Assembly (NCBI RefSeq): GCF_016887565.1
Contig: NZ_CP069396.1
Coordinates: 6,616,001 to 6,680,000 of the forward strand
Source of the DNA: Archangium violaceum
GTDB lineage: Bacteria > Myxococcota > Myxococcia > Myxococcales > Myxococcaceae
DNA: 64,000 bases
Direction of reading: 5' to 3'
Shown piece after piece: positions 45,501 to 52,936 of this stretch. The translations under genes were made by a program, and so were the position numbers. How positions within the stretch are numbered: the stretch's first letter is position 1; each line of letters opens with the position of its first letter. The notes under the pieces are model-generated. The model searched no databases. It was given only the letters and a program-made list of their open reading frames with translations, and was not told where the DNA came from.

Positions 45501-48500
45501 ACCTCACGACGCTGTGGCCCACGGTGACGGGCGCGCAGACGCTGTCGACGGAGTACGTGCTGTCCGCGGGCAGCCTGCAGGCGGTGCGCGCGGCCTTCAA
45601 CCTGGTCAACGGCCCCGGGGCCTGCGCCGAGTCCCCGACGGAGGCCTCGTTCAACGATCGCGACGATCTGGCCTTCGTGGTCGCCCAGGAGACGGACTCC
45701 GTTCCTCCAGGGCAGACCACGCTCACCGCGCCCGCCCCTGGAGCGACGCTGACGGGAACCGTCCTGCTGTCGGCCACGGCGAGCGACAACTTCGGCGTGG
45801 TGGCCGTGGACTTCTATGACGGGCAGACCCTGATCGGAACGGATGGCACGGAACCGTTCGGCGTGCAGTGGAACACCCGGAGTGCCGCCAACGGCGGCCA
45901 CACACTGACGGCCCGGGCGCGAGACCTGGCCGGAAACGTGAAGGCCTCGCAGCCGGTGACGGTGACGACGGACAACGACTTCACGGCGCCGGTGGTCGCC
46001 ATCACCGCTCCCGCCCCTGGCAGCAAGGTGACCGGGTCCGTGACCCTCTCCGCGAATGCCACGGACAATCTGGGGGTGGCCCGGGTGGAGTTCTTCGTGG
46101 ATGGGGTGTTGCTGGCGAGCGACACGACGGCTCCCTTCGCCGTGTCCTGGAACAGCCGCTCGATGGCGAGCGGGAGTCACACCTTGTCCGCCAGGGCCTA
46201 CGACGCCGCGGGCAACATGGGGACCTCGGCGCAGGTGACGGTGACGTCCGTGCCCGAGCTCACGCCGCCTTCCGTGTCGATCACCTCGCCCACCAGTGGT
46301 GCGGTGCTCGTCGGGCCGGTGACGATCTCGGCGAACGCCACCGATGCCTCCGGAGTGGCCCGGGTGGAGTTCTTCGTGGACGGGGTGTTGCTGGCGAGCG
46401 ACACGACGGCTCCCTACGCCGTGGACTGGGATAGCGGCTCGTGGGCGAACGGGAACCACACGCTGACGGCCAGGGCCCATGACACGTTGGACAACATGGC
46501 GACGAGCACCGGCGTCCCGGTGTCCACGAACCAGACCGGCGCGGCCGTGTACGATTCCGTGCTCCGCGTGCCGAAGTGCACCACGCTGAGCAACGTCTGC
46601 GACACCACGACCCTCGTGAGTGGCCGGTCCTCCCTGGAGTCCAACGCTCCCAACACGATCAACGGGACCTGTGCCGACGGAGCGGGGAACGGCGGCACCG
46701 GGCATCAGATCCATCGGCTCAAGGTGTCCAGCGTCGATGGAGGGCTCTTCGCGCGGGGCCGGCGCGTCCGGATCGAAGTCCAGGTCGGCGTCCTCGACAC
46801 CTCCATGGATGCGCTCGATTTGTACTCCACGAGCGATGCCAACAATCCCTCGTGGACGTTCCTGACCACGCTGCGGCCGGGCACGACGGGGACCCAGGTG
46901 CTCTCGGCGGAATACGTCCTGCCCGCGGGCTTCTTGCAGGCGGTGCGCGCCCGATTCCGCTCGGGTAGCAACTACGGCAGCCTGGGGTGCGGCTCCGGTA
47001 GCCTGGACGACCACGACGACGTGGCCTTCGCGGTGGACGTGAGCCCGGAGGTGACGCTCACCGCTCCCGCCAACAACGCGCCGGTGAGGGGAATGGTCTC
47101 ACTGGCCGCAACCGTCGCCAGCGGCCAGGCGGTGGAGCGGGTCGAGTTCTACGACAATGGGACGCTGATCGGCACGGACACCAGCGCGCCCTACGACATG
47201 AGCTGGAACAGCACCACCGTGGCGGATGGGGCCCACGCGCTCACCGCGAAGGCTTACGACATCGGTGGCTACACCGGGACCTCTCCCGCGGTCGGGGTGA
47301 ACGTCGACAACACCCCACCGGACGTGGCGCTCACTTCCCCCACGCAGGGGATGTTCCTCCCGATGTACGCCCTGCTCGAGGCCTCCGCCAGTGACAACCA
47401 GGCGGTCTCCAGGGTCGAGTTCTACGTGGATGGGGAGCTGCTCCAGAGCGACTCCAGCGCGCCCTACTCGGTGGAGTGGTTCACCATGGTCGAGGGAGAG
47501 GGGCCCCATACGGTCTCGGTGAAGGCCTATGACAAATCCGGCAACGTCCGCACTTCCGCTGGGGTAGGAGTGATCGTCGATTACGCCGGGCCGGCGCCGT
47601 ATATCTCCTCACCGGTGCAGAACGCCCAGGTCGGTGGGGCCGCCGTGCGGATCAGTGCCACCGCCAGCGACAGCATCTCGGGGGTGGACAGGGTCGAGTT
47701 CTTCGCGGACGGGACGCTGATCGGCACGGCCACCAGCGCCCCCTATGAAGTGAGCTGGAACAGCACCTCCGTGGTGGATGGGGCCCACACGCTCACCGCG
47801 AAGGGCTACGACCACGCGGGCAACGTCAGCACCTCCAATTCGGTCGCGGTGACCACCGACAACACCCTGCCGGATGCGGCGCTCACCTCACCCACGCAGG
47901 GGATGTTCCTCCGAGGCAGTGTGGTGCTCACGGGCACCGCCAGCGACAACCAGACGGTCTCCAAGGTCGAGTTCTACCGGGGCACGACGCTGATCAACTC
48001 CGACACCAGCGCGCCCTATTCGGTGGGCTGGAACACCACCACCCTGGCGGACGGGGCCCAGACGCTCACGGTGAAGGCCTATGACAAGGCCGGCAACGTC
48101 CGCACCTCGGCCGGGGTGGGGGTGACCATCGACAACACCGCCCCGACGACGGCCATCAGCACTCCCGCGGAGAACGCTCGGATCCGGGGAACGGTCCCGG
48201 TCAGCGCCACCGCCAGCGACACCGTCGGGGTGGAGCGGGTCGAGTTCTACGCGGGTACGACGCTGCTCGGCACGGCCACCACGGCGCCCTACGCGGTGAG
48301 CTGGAACACGACGAGCGTGGCCAATGGCACCTTCACGCTCACCACACGCGCCTACGACGCGGTGGGCAACGTCGCCGTGTCCGCCGGCCGCACCGTCACG
48401 GTGGACAACACCGCGCCTACCGTGGCCATCACCTCGCCGGCCAATGGGGCCACGCTCTCGTCGCTGTCACTGAGCACCACGATTCAAGCCAGTGCCAGTG

Positions 48501-48691
48501 ACAACGTGGGCGTCACCCAGGTGGTGTTCTACGACGGCGCCACCGTCATGGGCACGGACACCTCGGCGCCCTACAGCGTGAGCTGGAACCTGCTGACGGC
48601 GCCGAAGGGGACGCACACGCTGACGGCCAGGGCCTATGACGCGGCGGGCAACGTCACCCTCTCGGCTCCCATCTCCGTCAAGGTGAACTGA
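42548..48691 (+). CDS. Giant lipoprotein subtilase (S8) with 12 Ig-like repeats, tandem paralogue
   Basis: 2047 residues. Same plan as the preceding gene: lipobox LASC (Cys17), I9 propeptide, S8 triad Asp170 (VIDSGIR), His203 (GHGTHVAG), Ser356 (GTSMAAAHVAG), then 12 Ig-like repeats with three Cys-containing modules. It is one Ig repeat shorter: its sixth repeat looks like the N-terminal half of repeat 6 joined to the C-terminal half of repeat 7 of protease 1. The last repeat shares a 178-bp identical tract with protease 1. Both triads look intact, so both copies could be active. The gap between the two genes is 94 bp. Confidence 0.92.
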   Translation: MQRLVTLLAAALVLASCEPTSKDRTNEAETSSKTETARTARAFVAGSRLLKTDKAVPGRYIVVLDEKAGAQAQVVGQVAHQLSVLHGASVKHVYSRALQGFAVTMTEAAALKLSNDPRVRYVEEDSRVTPMGTQSNAPWGLDRIDQRERPLDGTYQYEQTGSGVHAYVIDSGIRFSHSEFGGRAVPGFTAYNDGNGSNDCHGHGTHVAGIIGGATYGVAKGVTLHSVRVMDCTNAGYVSDLIAGIDWVTANHIKPAVANISLATSTTTSLDDAVTRSINAGVTYAVSAGKTGSLNSCLMSPGRVPAALTVGASTSSDSVASISNSGDCVDLYAPGTGIPSAWITNDTSTNTLDGTSMAAAHVAGVAALYLEAHPQASPAEVSTELTTRATPDVMYPGISDPSYRLLYARGNGADQTPPQVLLTAPTAGATVSGTVPLSATATDESGIARVEFFLGDKRIGSDDTAPYELAWNSLTTLNGPVVLSARAYDIHYNQGVSTPVGVTLANAGEAMFEPATGTPVCTLVGGRCDSGRLLEGRGLSGPELHQPNTLGGLCADGQGGTYLESPSLERLLVFPSDGSTFQQGREVTIQATIHVKQSPYYATYEHLELLAAADASNPVWTHIATLWPIKQGLQVLTARYLLPLGGMQVIRGVLTEDLSSSTKTCVQGRWSTDHDDLVFAVGQDPDPAPPIVAITSPGEGATVNSVVTIQMEASDDFAVQRVELYAGSNLLTTDTQAPYTWSWATRPLPNGPYTLTARAYDVAGNVSVSTVNVVVDNDFTPPSTPVITAPAAGATVSGIVPIEVAASDDRQVTRVEFFVDGALVGTDTTAPFVLAWDSVSVSNSGHTLSVKSYDGAGQSAVSAPITVEASNAGNARYDPVLTAPLCETVTDRCDTRGLVRGRGYYYGPELNAPNTLDECIDGARTESQAESVSRIRVSRADGTALAAGKRVRLEVDVVVDNPLSLSYDRLDLYTATDATHPSWTYLTTLWPTVTGAQTLSTEYVLSAGSLQAVRAAFNLVNGPGACAESPTEASFNDRDDLAFVVAQETDSVPPGQTTLTAPAPGATLTGTVLLSATASDNFGVVAVDFYDGQTLIGTDGTEPFGVQWNTRSAANGGHTLTARARDLAGNVKASQPVTVTTDNDFTAPVVAITAPAPGSKVTGSVTLSANATDNLGVARVEFFVDGVLLASDTTAPFAVSWNSRSMASGSHTLSARAYDAAGNMGTSAQVTVTSVPELTPPSVSITSPTSGAVLVGPVTISANATDASGVARVEFFVDGVLLASDTTAPYAVDWDSGSWANGNHTLTARAHDTLDNMATSTGVPVSTNQTGAAVYDSVLRVPKCTTLSNVCDTTTLVSGRSSLESNAPNTINGTCADGAGNGGTGHQIHRLKVSSVDGGLFARGRRVRIEVQVGVLDTSMDALDLYSTSDANNPSWTFLTTLRPGTTGTQVLSAEYVLPAGFLQAVRARFRSGSNYGSLGCGSGSLDDHDDVAFAVDVSPEVTLTAPANNAPVRGMVSLAATVASGQAVERVEFYDNGTLIGTDTSAPYDMSWNSTTVADGAHALTAKAYDIGGYTGTSPAVGVNVDNTPPDVALTSPTQGMFLPMYALLEASASDNQAVSRVEFYVDGELLQSDSSAPYSVEWFTMVEGEGPHTVSVKAYDKSGNVRTSAGVGVIVDYAGPAPYISSPVQNAQVGGAAVRISATASDSISGVDRVEFFADGTLIGTATSAPYEVSWNSTSVVDGAHTLTAKGYDHAGNVSTSNSVAVTTDNTLPDAALTSPTQGMFLRGSVVLTGTASDNQTVSKVEFYRGTTLINSDTSAPYSVGWNTTTLADGAQTLTVKAYDKAGNVRTSAGVGVTIDNTAPTTAISTPAENARIRGTVPVSATASDTVGVERVEFYAGTTLLGTATTAPYAVSWNTTSVANGTFTLTTRAYDAVGNVAVSAGRTVTVDNTAPTVAITSPANGATLSSLSLSTTIQASASDNVGVTQVVFYDGATVMGTDTSAPYSVSWNLLTAPKGTHTLTARAYDAAGNVTLSAPISVKVN

Positions 48692-48718
48692 GGCTGGGTC
48701 AGAAAGACGGAGCACCTT

Positions 48719-48779
48719 CCGGGCGCGCTTCGGACGAACTGGTCCGACTGTCGGACCAGTTGCTCCCGAGCGCGCCCGG
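48719..48779. terminator. Long bidirectional terminator hairpin
   Basis: Outer stem CCGGGCGCGCT (48719-48729) with AGCGCGCCCGG (48769-48779), 11 of 11 pairs. Inner stem AACTGGTCCGAC (48737-48748) with GTCGGACCAGTT (48750-48761), 12 of 12 pairs around a single T. A short internal loop (48730-48736 / 48762-48768) pairs in part. It lies between the protease stop and the converging methyltransferase stop and could terminate both. Confidence 0.75.
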
Positions 48780-48813
48780 GACCTCCCTCCTGAAAGGACG
48801 TCCCCCACCTGGC

Positions 48814-49554
48814 TCAGCGGCGCTTGACGGCGAGGAGGGTGTCGTACTCCTCGCCACCGAGTATCCGGGGCTCGAAACGCGCGTCGAGCCCCACCTCATC
48901 GGAGAGCCGCAGCCAGGTCGCCCGCGGAAACACGCCGTTGCGGTGCGCGTCGTGCTCGGCACGGACGCTCCCATCGCGCTCGCGCAGCAGCAGCGCGTAG
49001 TGGACGTCCACGAAGGTCGCGCCCGGCTCCAGCGGCAGCGTCCACTCGATGTAGCGCAGCGAGCGGGCGCGCCCATCCGGAGCGGCCGGCTCGTCTCCGC
49101 CCTCCAGGATCGTGCCGGGCTCGAAGGACTCCAGCGTGGCATCCGGTGCGACCAATGCGACCCCGCCGGGCCGCAGATGCGTGGCCACCGTCTCCAGCGC
49201 GGCGCGCAGGTCGGCCTCCGTGATCATGTAGTCGACCGCGTCGTGCACGAACACGGCGTCGAACACGCGGCCGAGGCGCACGGTCCGCATGTCGCCGGGG
49301 AGATGCACGCACTCGGGGTTGAGCGCGCGGCTCACCTGGAGCATCCGCTCGGAGGGCTCGACCAGGGTGAGCGAGAGCTCGCGCTTGAGGTGGCTGGCGT
49401 TGTTGCCGCCGCCACTGCCCAGCTCGAGCACCTCCTTCAGCGGCCCGGACGCGGCGGCCCGCAGGAGCCGGATGTACTCGGCGGCCTCTTCGGCGTAGTC
49501 GGACGGGGGAGAGACCAGCGGCCACCAATCGGCCAGCTCTTCGTAGAGTTTCAT
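48814..49554 (-). CDS. Class I SAM-dependent methyltransferase
   Basis: 246 residues from the ATG at 49554. N-terminal LYEELADWWPLVSPPSDYAE is the usual start of small-molecule methyltransferases in this subgroup. Motif I LELGSGGGNNASHLKR, then LTLVEPSERMLQVSR, post-I GDMRTVRLGRVFDAVFVHDA and motif III LRPGGVALVAPD. The acceptor is unknown. Divergent from the repeat-protein gene at 49658. Confidence 0.9.
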   Translation of the reverse strand: MKLYEELADWWPLVSPPSDYAEEAAEYIRLLRAAASGPLKEVLELGSGGGNNASHLKRELSLTLVEPSERMLQVSRALNPECVHLPGDMRTVRLGRVFDAVFVHDAVDYMITEADLRAALETVATHLRPGGVALVAPDATLESFEPGTILEGGDEPAAPDGRARSLRYIEWTLPLEPGATFVDVHYALLLRERDGSVRAEHDAHRNGVFPRATWLRLSDEVGLDARFEPRILGGEEYDTLLAVKRR

Positions 49555-49657
49555 GACGCGGCCTTTCGAGCAGATGCGAGTGGTGGGCTCGAAGGTATCG
49601 CGGCGGCGCCAGCCAGGGGCAGCTGATATCCTCGCCGCCGCTTCGGAGAGAGCTCTC

Positions 49658-52600
49658 ATGCGCGGATGGATGTTGGGGGTCGTGGCTGTGGCGGGGCTCC
49701 TGCTCGCGGTGGGACTCGTGCTTCGTGAGAGCCCTCGTTCCCAGCCCTCCCGCCCGGTGTCGTCCTCGGCTTCCTCCGCGCCCGGCGTGCGGGCGGGACG
49801 CCCTGGAGTCTCGCCTGTTCTCCCTCCGAGCGGCGCCCTTCGCATTCGCGGCGTGGTGCTCGATGACCGAGGCCCGGTCGCTGGCGTGCGTGTCTCCGCG
49901 TCGCGGCCCGAGCCGGGACGGACCCTCTCGGAGCTGCCGTGCCCACCGCGAGAGGATGAGCTCCTGGCGAAAGCCTGGCCCCAGCGGCTCCCCGAGTGCA
50001 TGCATCAATCCATTCCGCGAATCCTGGAGTTCGTGGACACGTACGAGGGCGAGGCGCCCGTTCACGCGGAGGCCATCACGGCGGGGGATGGCACCTTCGT
50101 CCTGGAGGGACTGTCGCCGGGCGCCTTCGCGCTCTGGGTGCTGGGAGAGCACGGCGCGGTCATGCGCACCGGCGTGCCCGCGGGGGTGGACGGCGTGGAG
50201 CTGCGGCTCGAGGTGGGCCTCACGCTGGAGGGCATCGTCCTCGGCGAGCAGACGCCCCTGGCCGATGCACGGGTGACCGTGATCCACGCGGGACATACCC
50301 GGTTCTTCGAAACGCGCACCGGCTCCGATGGCCGCTTCCGCATCGGCCCCCTCCCGGCGTCTCGTTACCTGCTCGCCGTCAGCGCGGAGGGCTGGATGTC
50401 TGGACTCTTCACAGCGGGAGTGCTGAACGCGCTGGCGCCACAGCTGGAGCTCATCCGCCCGCGCCGCCTCACGGGTCGCGTGCTGTCCGGTGGAGCCCCC
50501 GTGCCGGGCGTCCAGGTGATCCTGGAGTCCCGGTTCCCGACAGAGGGCGACGTCAGGCCGGTGAGGACGGACGGGGAGGGCCGGTTCCGCTTCGAGCCCC
50601 TGGCCTCCGGCGAGTACAGACTCACCGCGGAGCAGGCGGGGCGCTTCGCCTTCGTGCAGTTGGTATTGGAGGAGGACACCCCCTGGCCCGACGAGGTCGT
50701 GCTCCAGCTGGGCGAGGCGTTCTTCCAGGAGGGCACGGTCCGCGAGAAGGAGGGACACCCGGTGCCCGGCGCTCGCGTGATCATGAGCCACCTGGAGACG
50801 CGCGGCTGGGCCCGCCACACCCTGACTGGCCCGGATGGGCGCTACCGGCTCGGACCCCTGCAACCCGGCCTCCACGAGCTTCGCGTCGAGGCGGAGCGGT
50901 ACCGGCGGGAGATCGAACTGGAGCACGCGTTGGAGCGGGGCTCGGGGCCTCTGGACTTCACGCTCGAGCGGGCCGCCTCCGTGCTGGGGACGGTGGTCGA
51001 CAAGGACGGGCAACCCCTTCCGAACATCGAGCTCTCCATGCTGTACACCGGGCGGAGTCATGGCAGCGCGCTGGGGCATGTCGTGTCCGACGAGGCCGGC
51101 CGCTTCGCGTTCGATCCCGCCCTCCCGGGTTCCTACATGCTCTCGTGCCAGGACGAGTCCATGGTGTCCGCGCACCTCTTCGTCCAGGCGCCCGCCGAGG
51201 GCCTCCGGTGGGTCTTGAGTCGAGGGGGCTCGGTGTCGGGAACCCTCACGGACGCCCAGGGCATCCCGCTCACCCAGGGCCAGGTGGTGTTGTGGGATCT
51301 GGGCGAGACGGGCGGTTGGGAGGAGAGGGAGGAGGTGGACGAAGCGGGGCGCTTCCTGATTCAGGGAATCCGGCCGGGCCGCTACATGCTGGAGGCGCGG
51401 GTGCCGTCGGCCAGCGTGGAGCGCTCGACCGCGCACCCCGTCGAGGTGAAGGAGGAGGAGCAGGTGGAGGTCTCCCTTCGGCTCGAGACGGGGTGGACCC
51501 TGTCCGGGGTGGTCGTGGATGGCACGGGACGACCCGTCGAAGGAGCCACCCTCCAGGCGAGCCCGTCCTCGTTGCCCCCCTGGCGTCAGGACGAGGAGTA
51601 CATCCAGATCTCGAGCGACGACGCACCAGCGGCCGTGCGCTCGGGTCCCGATGGACGCTTCACCCTGCGCTACCTCGTGGAGGACGCGTACGACGTGTCC
51701 GTCAGCAAGGAAGGCCACCGGCCGCCAGGTGAAGCCACCCGCGTGAACGCGGGAACGCCGGAGGTCCGCTTCGTCCTAGAGCGTCTGGGGCACATCCGCG
51801 GGAGGCTCGTCGATCCGACGGGCGCCCCCATCACCCGCTTCGAGGTGAACGGCGAGTCCCGGAGGGATCTGGGGGGCGCCTTCGCCGTGCCCTTCACCGA
51901 GTCCGGTATCCAGACGCTCACTCTCACCGCCTCGGGAATGGCGCCGGTGCGGCGCCCGGTGCCGGTGACCGAGGGCCTCGACGTGGACCTAGGCGAGCTC
52001 CGGATGGGTCCGGGCCGGAGGGTGAGGGGCCGGATCCTGGACGCCGAGACGTCCGAGCCCGTGAGTGCGAGCCTCCGGTTCACCGACGCGACCCTGGAAT
52101 CCACCAAGCCCACCGCGGGTGTCTGGGAGTCCGTCGAGGTGAAGGAGGATGGCACCTTCGAGCTGCCCCATGTGGAGGCCCGGCCCCTCACGCTTCTGGT
52201 GGAGGATGAAGGGCACTGGCCGCGGCGCCTGACCCTGGATGCCCGGACGGAGGAGGTGACCGTGCGGCTGGAGGCGGGGGCTCGGATCGAGGTGCGCGTG
52301 AGCGACGCCCGGGGCGGCCTCGTGGGAGCCGATCTCGACTTCGAGCGGGACGAGGGTGGAGGCAGGGGCATCTACGCCCCGGAAGGAACCTACGTCCTGA
52401 CAGGCCTGGAGCCGGGCAACTACACGGTGAGGCTGCGTCCGCTCGAGGAAGGCACCGACCCCCTCTTCTTCCGCCCGCGACGAGTGCAGGTGCCCGCCAG
52501 CGGCCGGGTGTCCCTCTCCTTCGAGGGAGAGCAGGGCGGAGCCACCGTGAGGGTGAGGGTGAAGGACGAGGAGGACATCCGCAGCGTGTGGATCCGGCCC

Positions 52601-52855
52601 GGCGGTGCTCCGCCCATCACGAAGGACTTCGACCTGGAGCGGGCGCTCAGTGGGGGTCTGACCGGCAGCGGGGAAGGGGAGTCGGACGAGTGGTGGGTGC
52701 TCCGCCATGTCCCTCCGGGCCGTGCCACGCTCCTCATCCTGGCGGATGCGGACGGGCCACCGTTCCACCTCGAGGAGCTGGAGATTCCCTCCGAGGGCAC
52801 CGTGACCCGAGAGGTGCGCCCCGTCTGGCGGGAGGGCGACGGCGAAGAAGACTGA
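49658..52855 (+). CDS. Membrane-anchored protein with many carboxypeptidase-regulatory-like beta-sandwich repeats
   Basis: 1065 residues from the ATG at 49658 (GGAGAG ribosome binding site). One hydrophobic anchor (about residues 5-22), a Pro/Ser linker, then about ten repeats of 80-100 residues. Each has the pattern GxVxxxxGxPVxGAxV...DGRFRFxxLxxGxYxLxxxxxG seen in CarboxypepD_reg/MSCRAMM B-like domains, for example GRVLSGGAPVPGVQVILESR, GTVREKEGHPVPGARVIM and GTVVDKDGQPLPNIELSMLY. No enzyme domain is present. Probably an extracellular structural or adhesive protein; similar genes are common in myxobacteria. Confidence 0.87.
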   Translation: MRGWMLGVVAVAGLLLAVGLVLRESPRSQPSRPVSSSASSAPGVRAGRPGVSPVLPPSGALRIRGVVLDDRGPVAGVRVSASRPEPGRTLSELPCPPREDELLAKAWPQRLPECMHQSIPRILEFVDTYEGEAPVHAEAITAGDGTFVLEGLSPGAFALWVLGEHGAVMRTGVPAGVDGVELRLEVGLTLEGIVLGEQTPLADARVTVIHAGHTRFFETRTGSDGRFRIGPLPASRYLLAVSAEGWMSGLFTAGVLNALAPQLELIRPRRLTGRVLSGGAPVPGVQVILESRFPTEGDVRPVRTDGEGRFRFEPLASGEYRLTAEQAGRFAFVQLVLEEDTPWPDEVVLQLGEAFFQEGTVREKEGHPVPGARVIMSHLETRGWARHTLTGPDGRYRLGPLQPGLHELRVEAERYRREIELEHALERGSGPLDFTLERAASVLGTVVDKDGQPLPNIELSMLYTGRSHGSALGHVVSDEAGRFAFDPALPGSYMLSCQDESMVSAHLFVQAPAEGLRWVLSRGGSVSGTLTDAQGIPLTQGQVVLWDLGETGGWEEREEVDEAGRFLIQGIRPGRYMLEARVPSASVERSTAHPVEVKEEEQVEVSLRLETGWTLSGVVVDGTGRPVEGATLQASPSSLPPWRQDEEYIQISSDDAPAAVRSGPDGRFTLRYLVEDAYDVSVSKEGHRPPGEATRVNAGTPEVRFVLERLGHIRGRLVDPTGAPITRFEVNGESRRDLGGAFAVPFTESGIQTLTLTASGMAPVRRPVPVTEGLDVDLGELRMGPGRRVRGRILDAETSEPVSASLRFTDATLESTKPTAGVWESVEVKEDGTFELPHVEARPLTLLVEDEGHWPRRLTLDARTEEVTVRLEAGARIEVRVSDARGGLVGADLDFERDEGGGRGIYAPEGTYVLTGLEPGNYTVRLRPLEEGTDPLFFRPRRVQVPASGRVSLSFEGEQGGATVRVRVKDEEDIRSVWIRPGGAPPITKDFDLERALSGGLTGSGEGESDEWWVLRHVPPGRATLLILADADGPPFHLEELEIPSEGTVTREVRPVWREGDGEED

Positions 52856-52864
52856 CGAGGCGCT

Positions 52865-52882
52865 GACCCGAAAAATCGGGTC
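52865..52882 (+). terminator. Short perfect hairpin, probable terminator
   Basis: GACCCGA (52865-52871), loop AAAA, TCGGGTC (52876-52882). It lies 10 bp after the repeat-protein stop and 54 bp before the chitinase start. No U-tract, so its strength is uncertain. Confidence 0.5.
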
Positions 52883-52936
52883 CAGCCCTCCCATGGAACG
52901 GGCGCTACGCCGCCGTCTTTTCACGGGAGGGCAGTC

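Larger units (their letters stand above)
36007..48691 (+). repeat. Tandem duplication of leader plus giant protease gene
   Basis: Two head-to-tail units, 36007-42453 and about 42480-48691, similar from the leader through the 3' end. Identity is high in the leader, signal peptide, S8 domain and last Ig repeat, lower in the middle. Each gene also contains its own internal Ig-repeat array and three module copies. Confidence 0.85.

Noticed and set aside
42506-47014. 1502-codon open frame on the minus strand across the second protease
   Set aside because: Antisense frame kept open by high GC at third positions of the real gene. It has no signal, motif or ribosome binding site, and its composition is Arg/Gly/His-rich, unlike real proteins.
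37290-48688. Regularly spaced repeats resembling a CRISPR or satellite array
   Set aside because: The repeats are about 270 bp, diverged and in frame: they code Ig-like domains.
48896-51718. 940-codon minus-strand frame across the methyltransferase and repeat protein genes
   Set aside because: It spans two real genes on opposite strands and has no recognisable domain.
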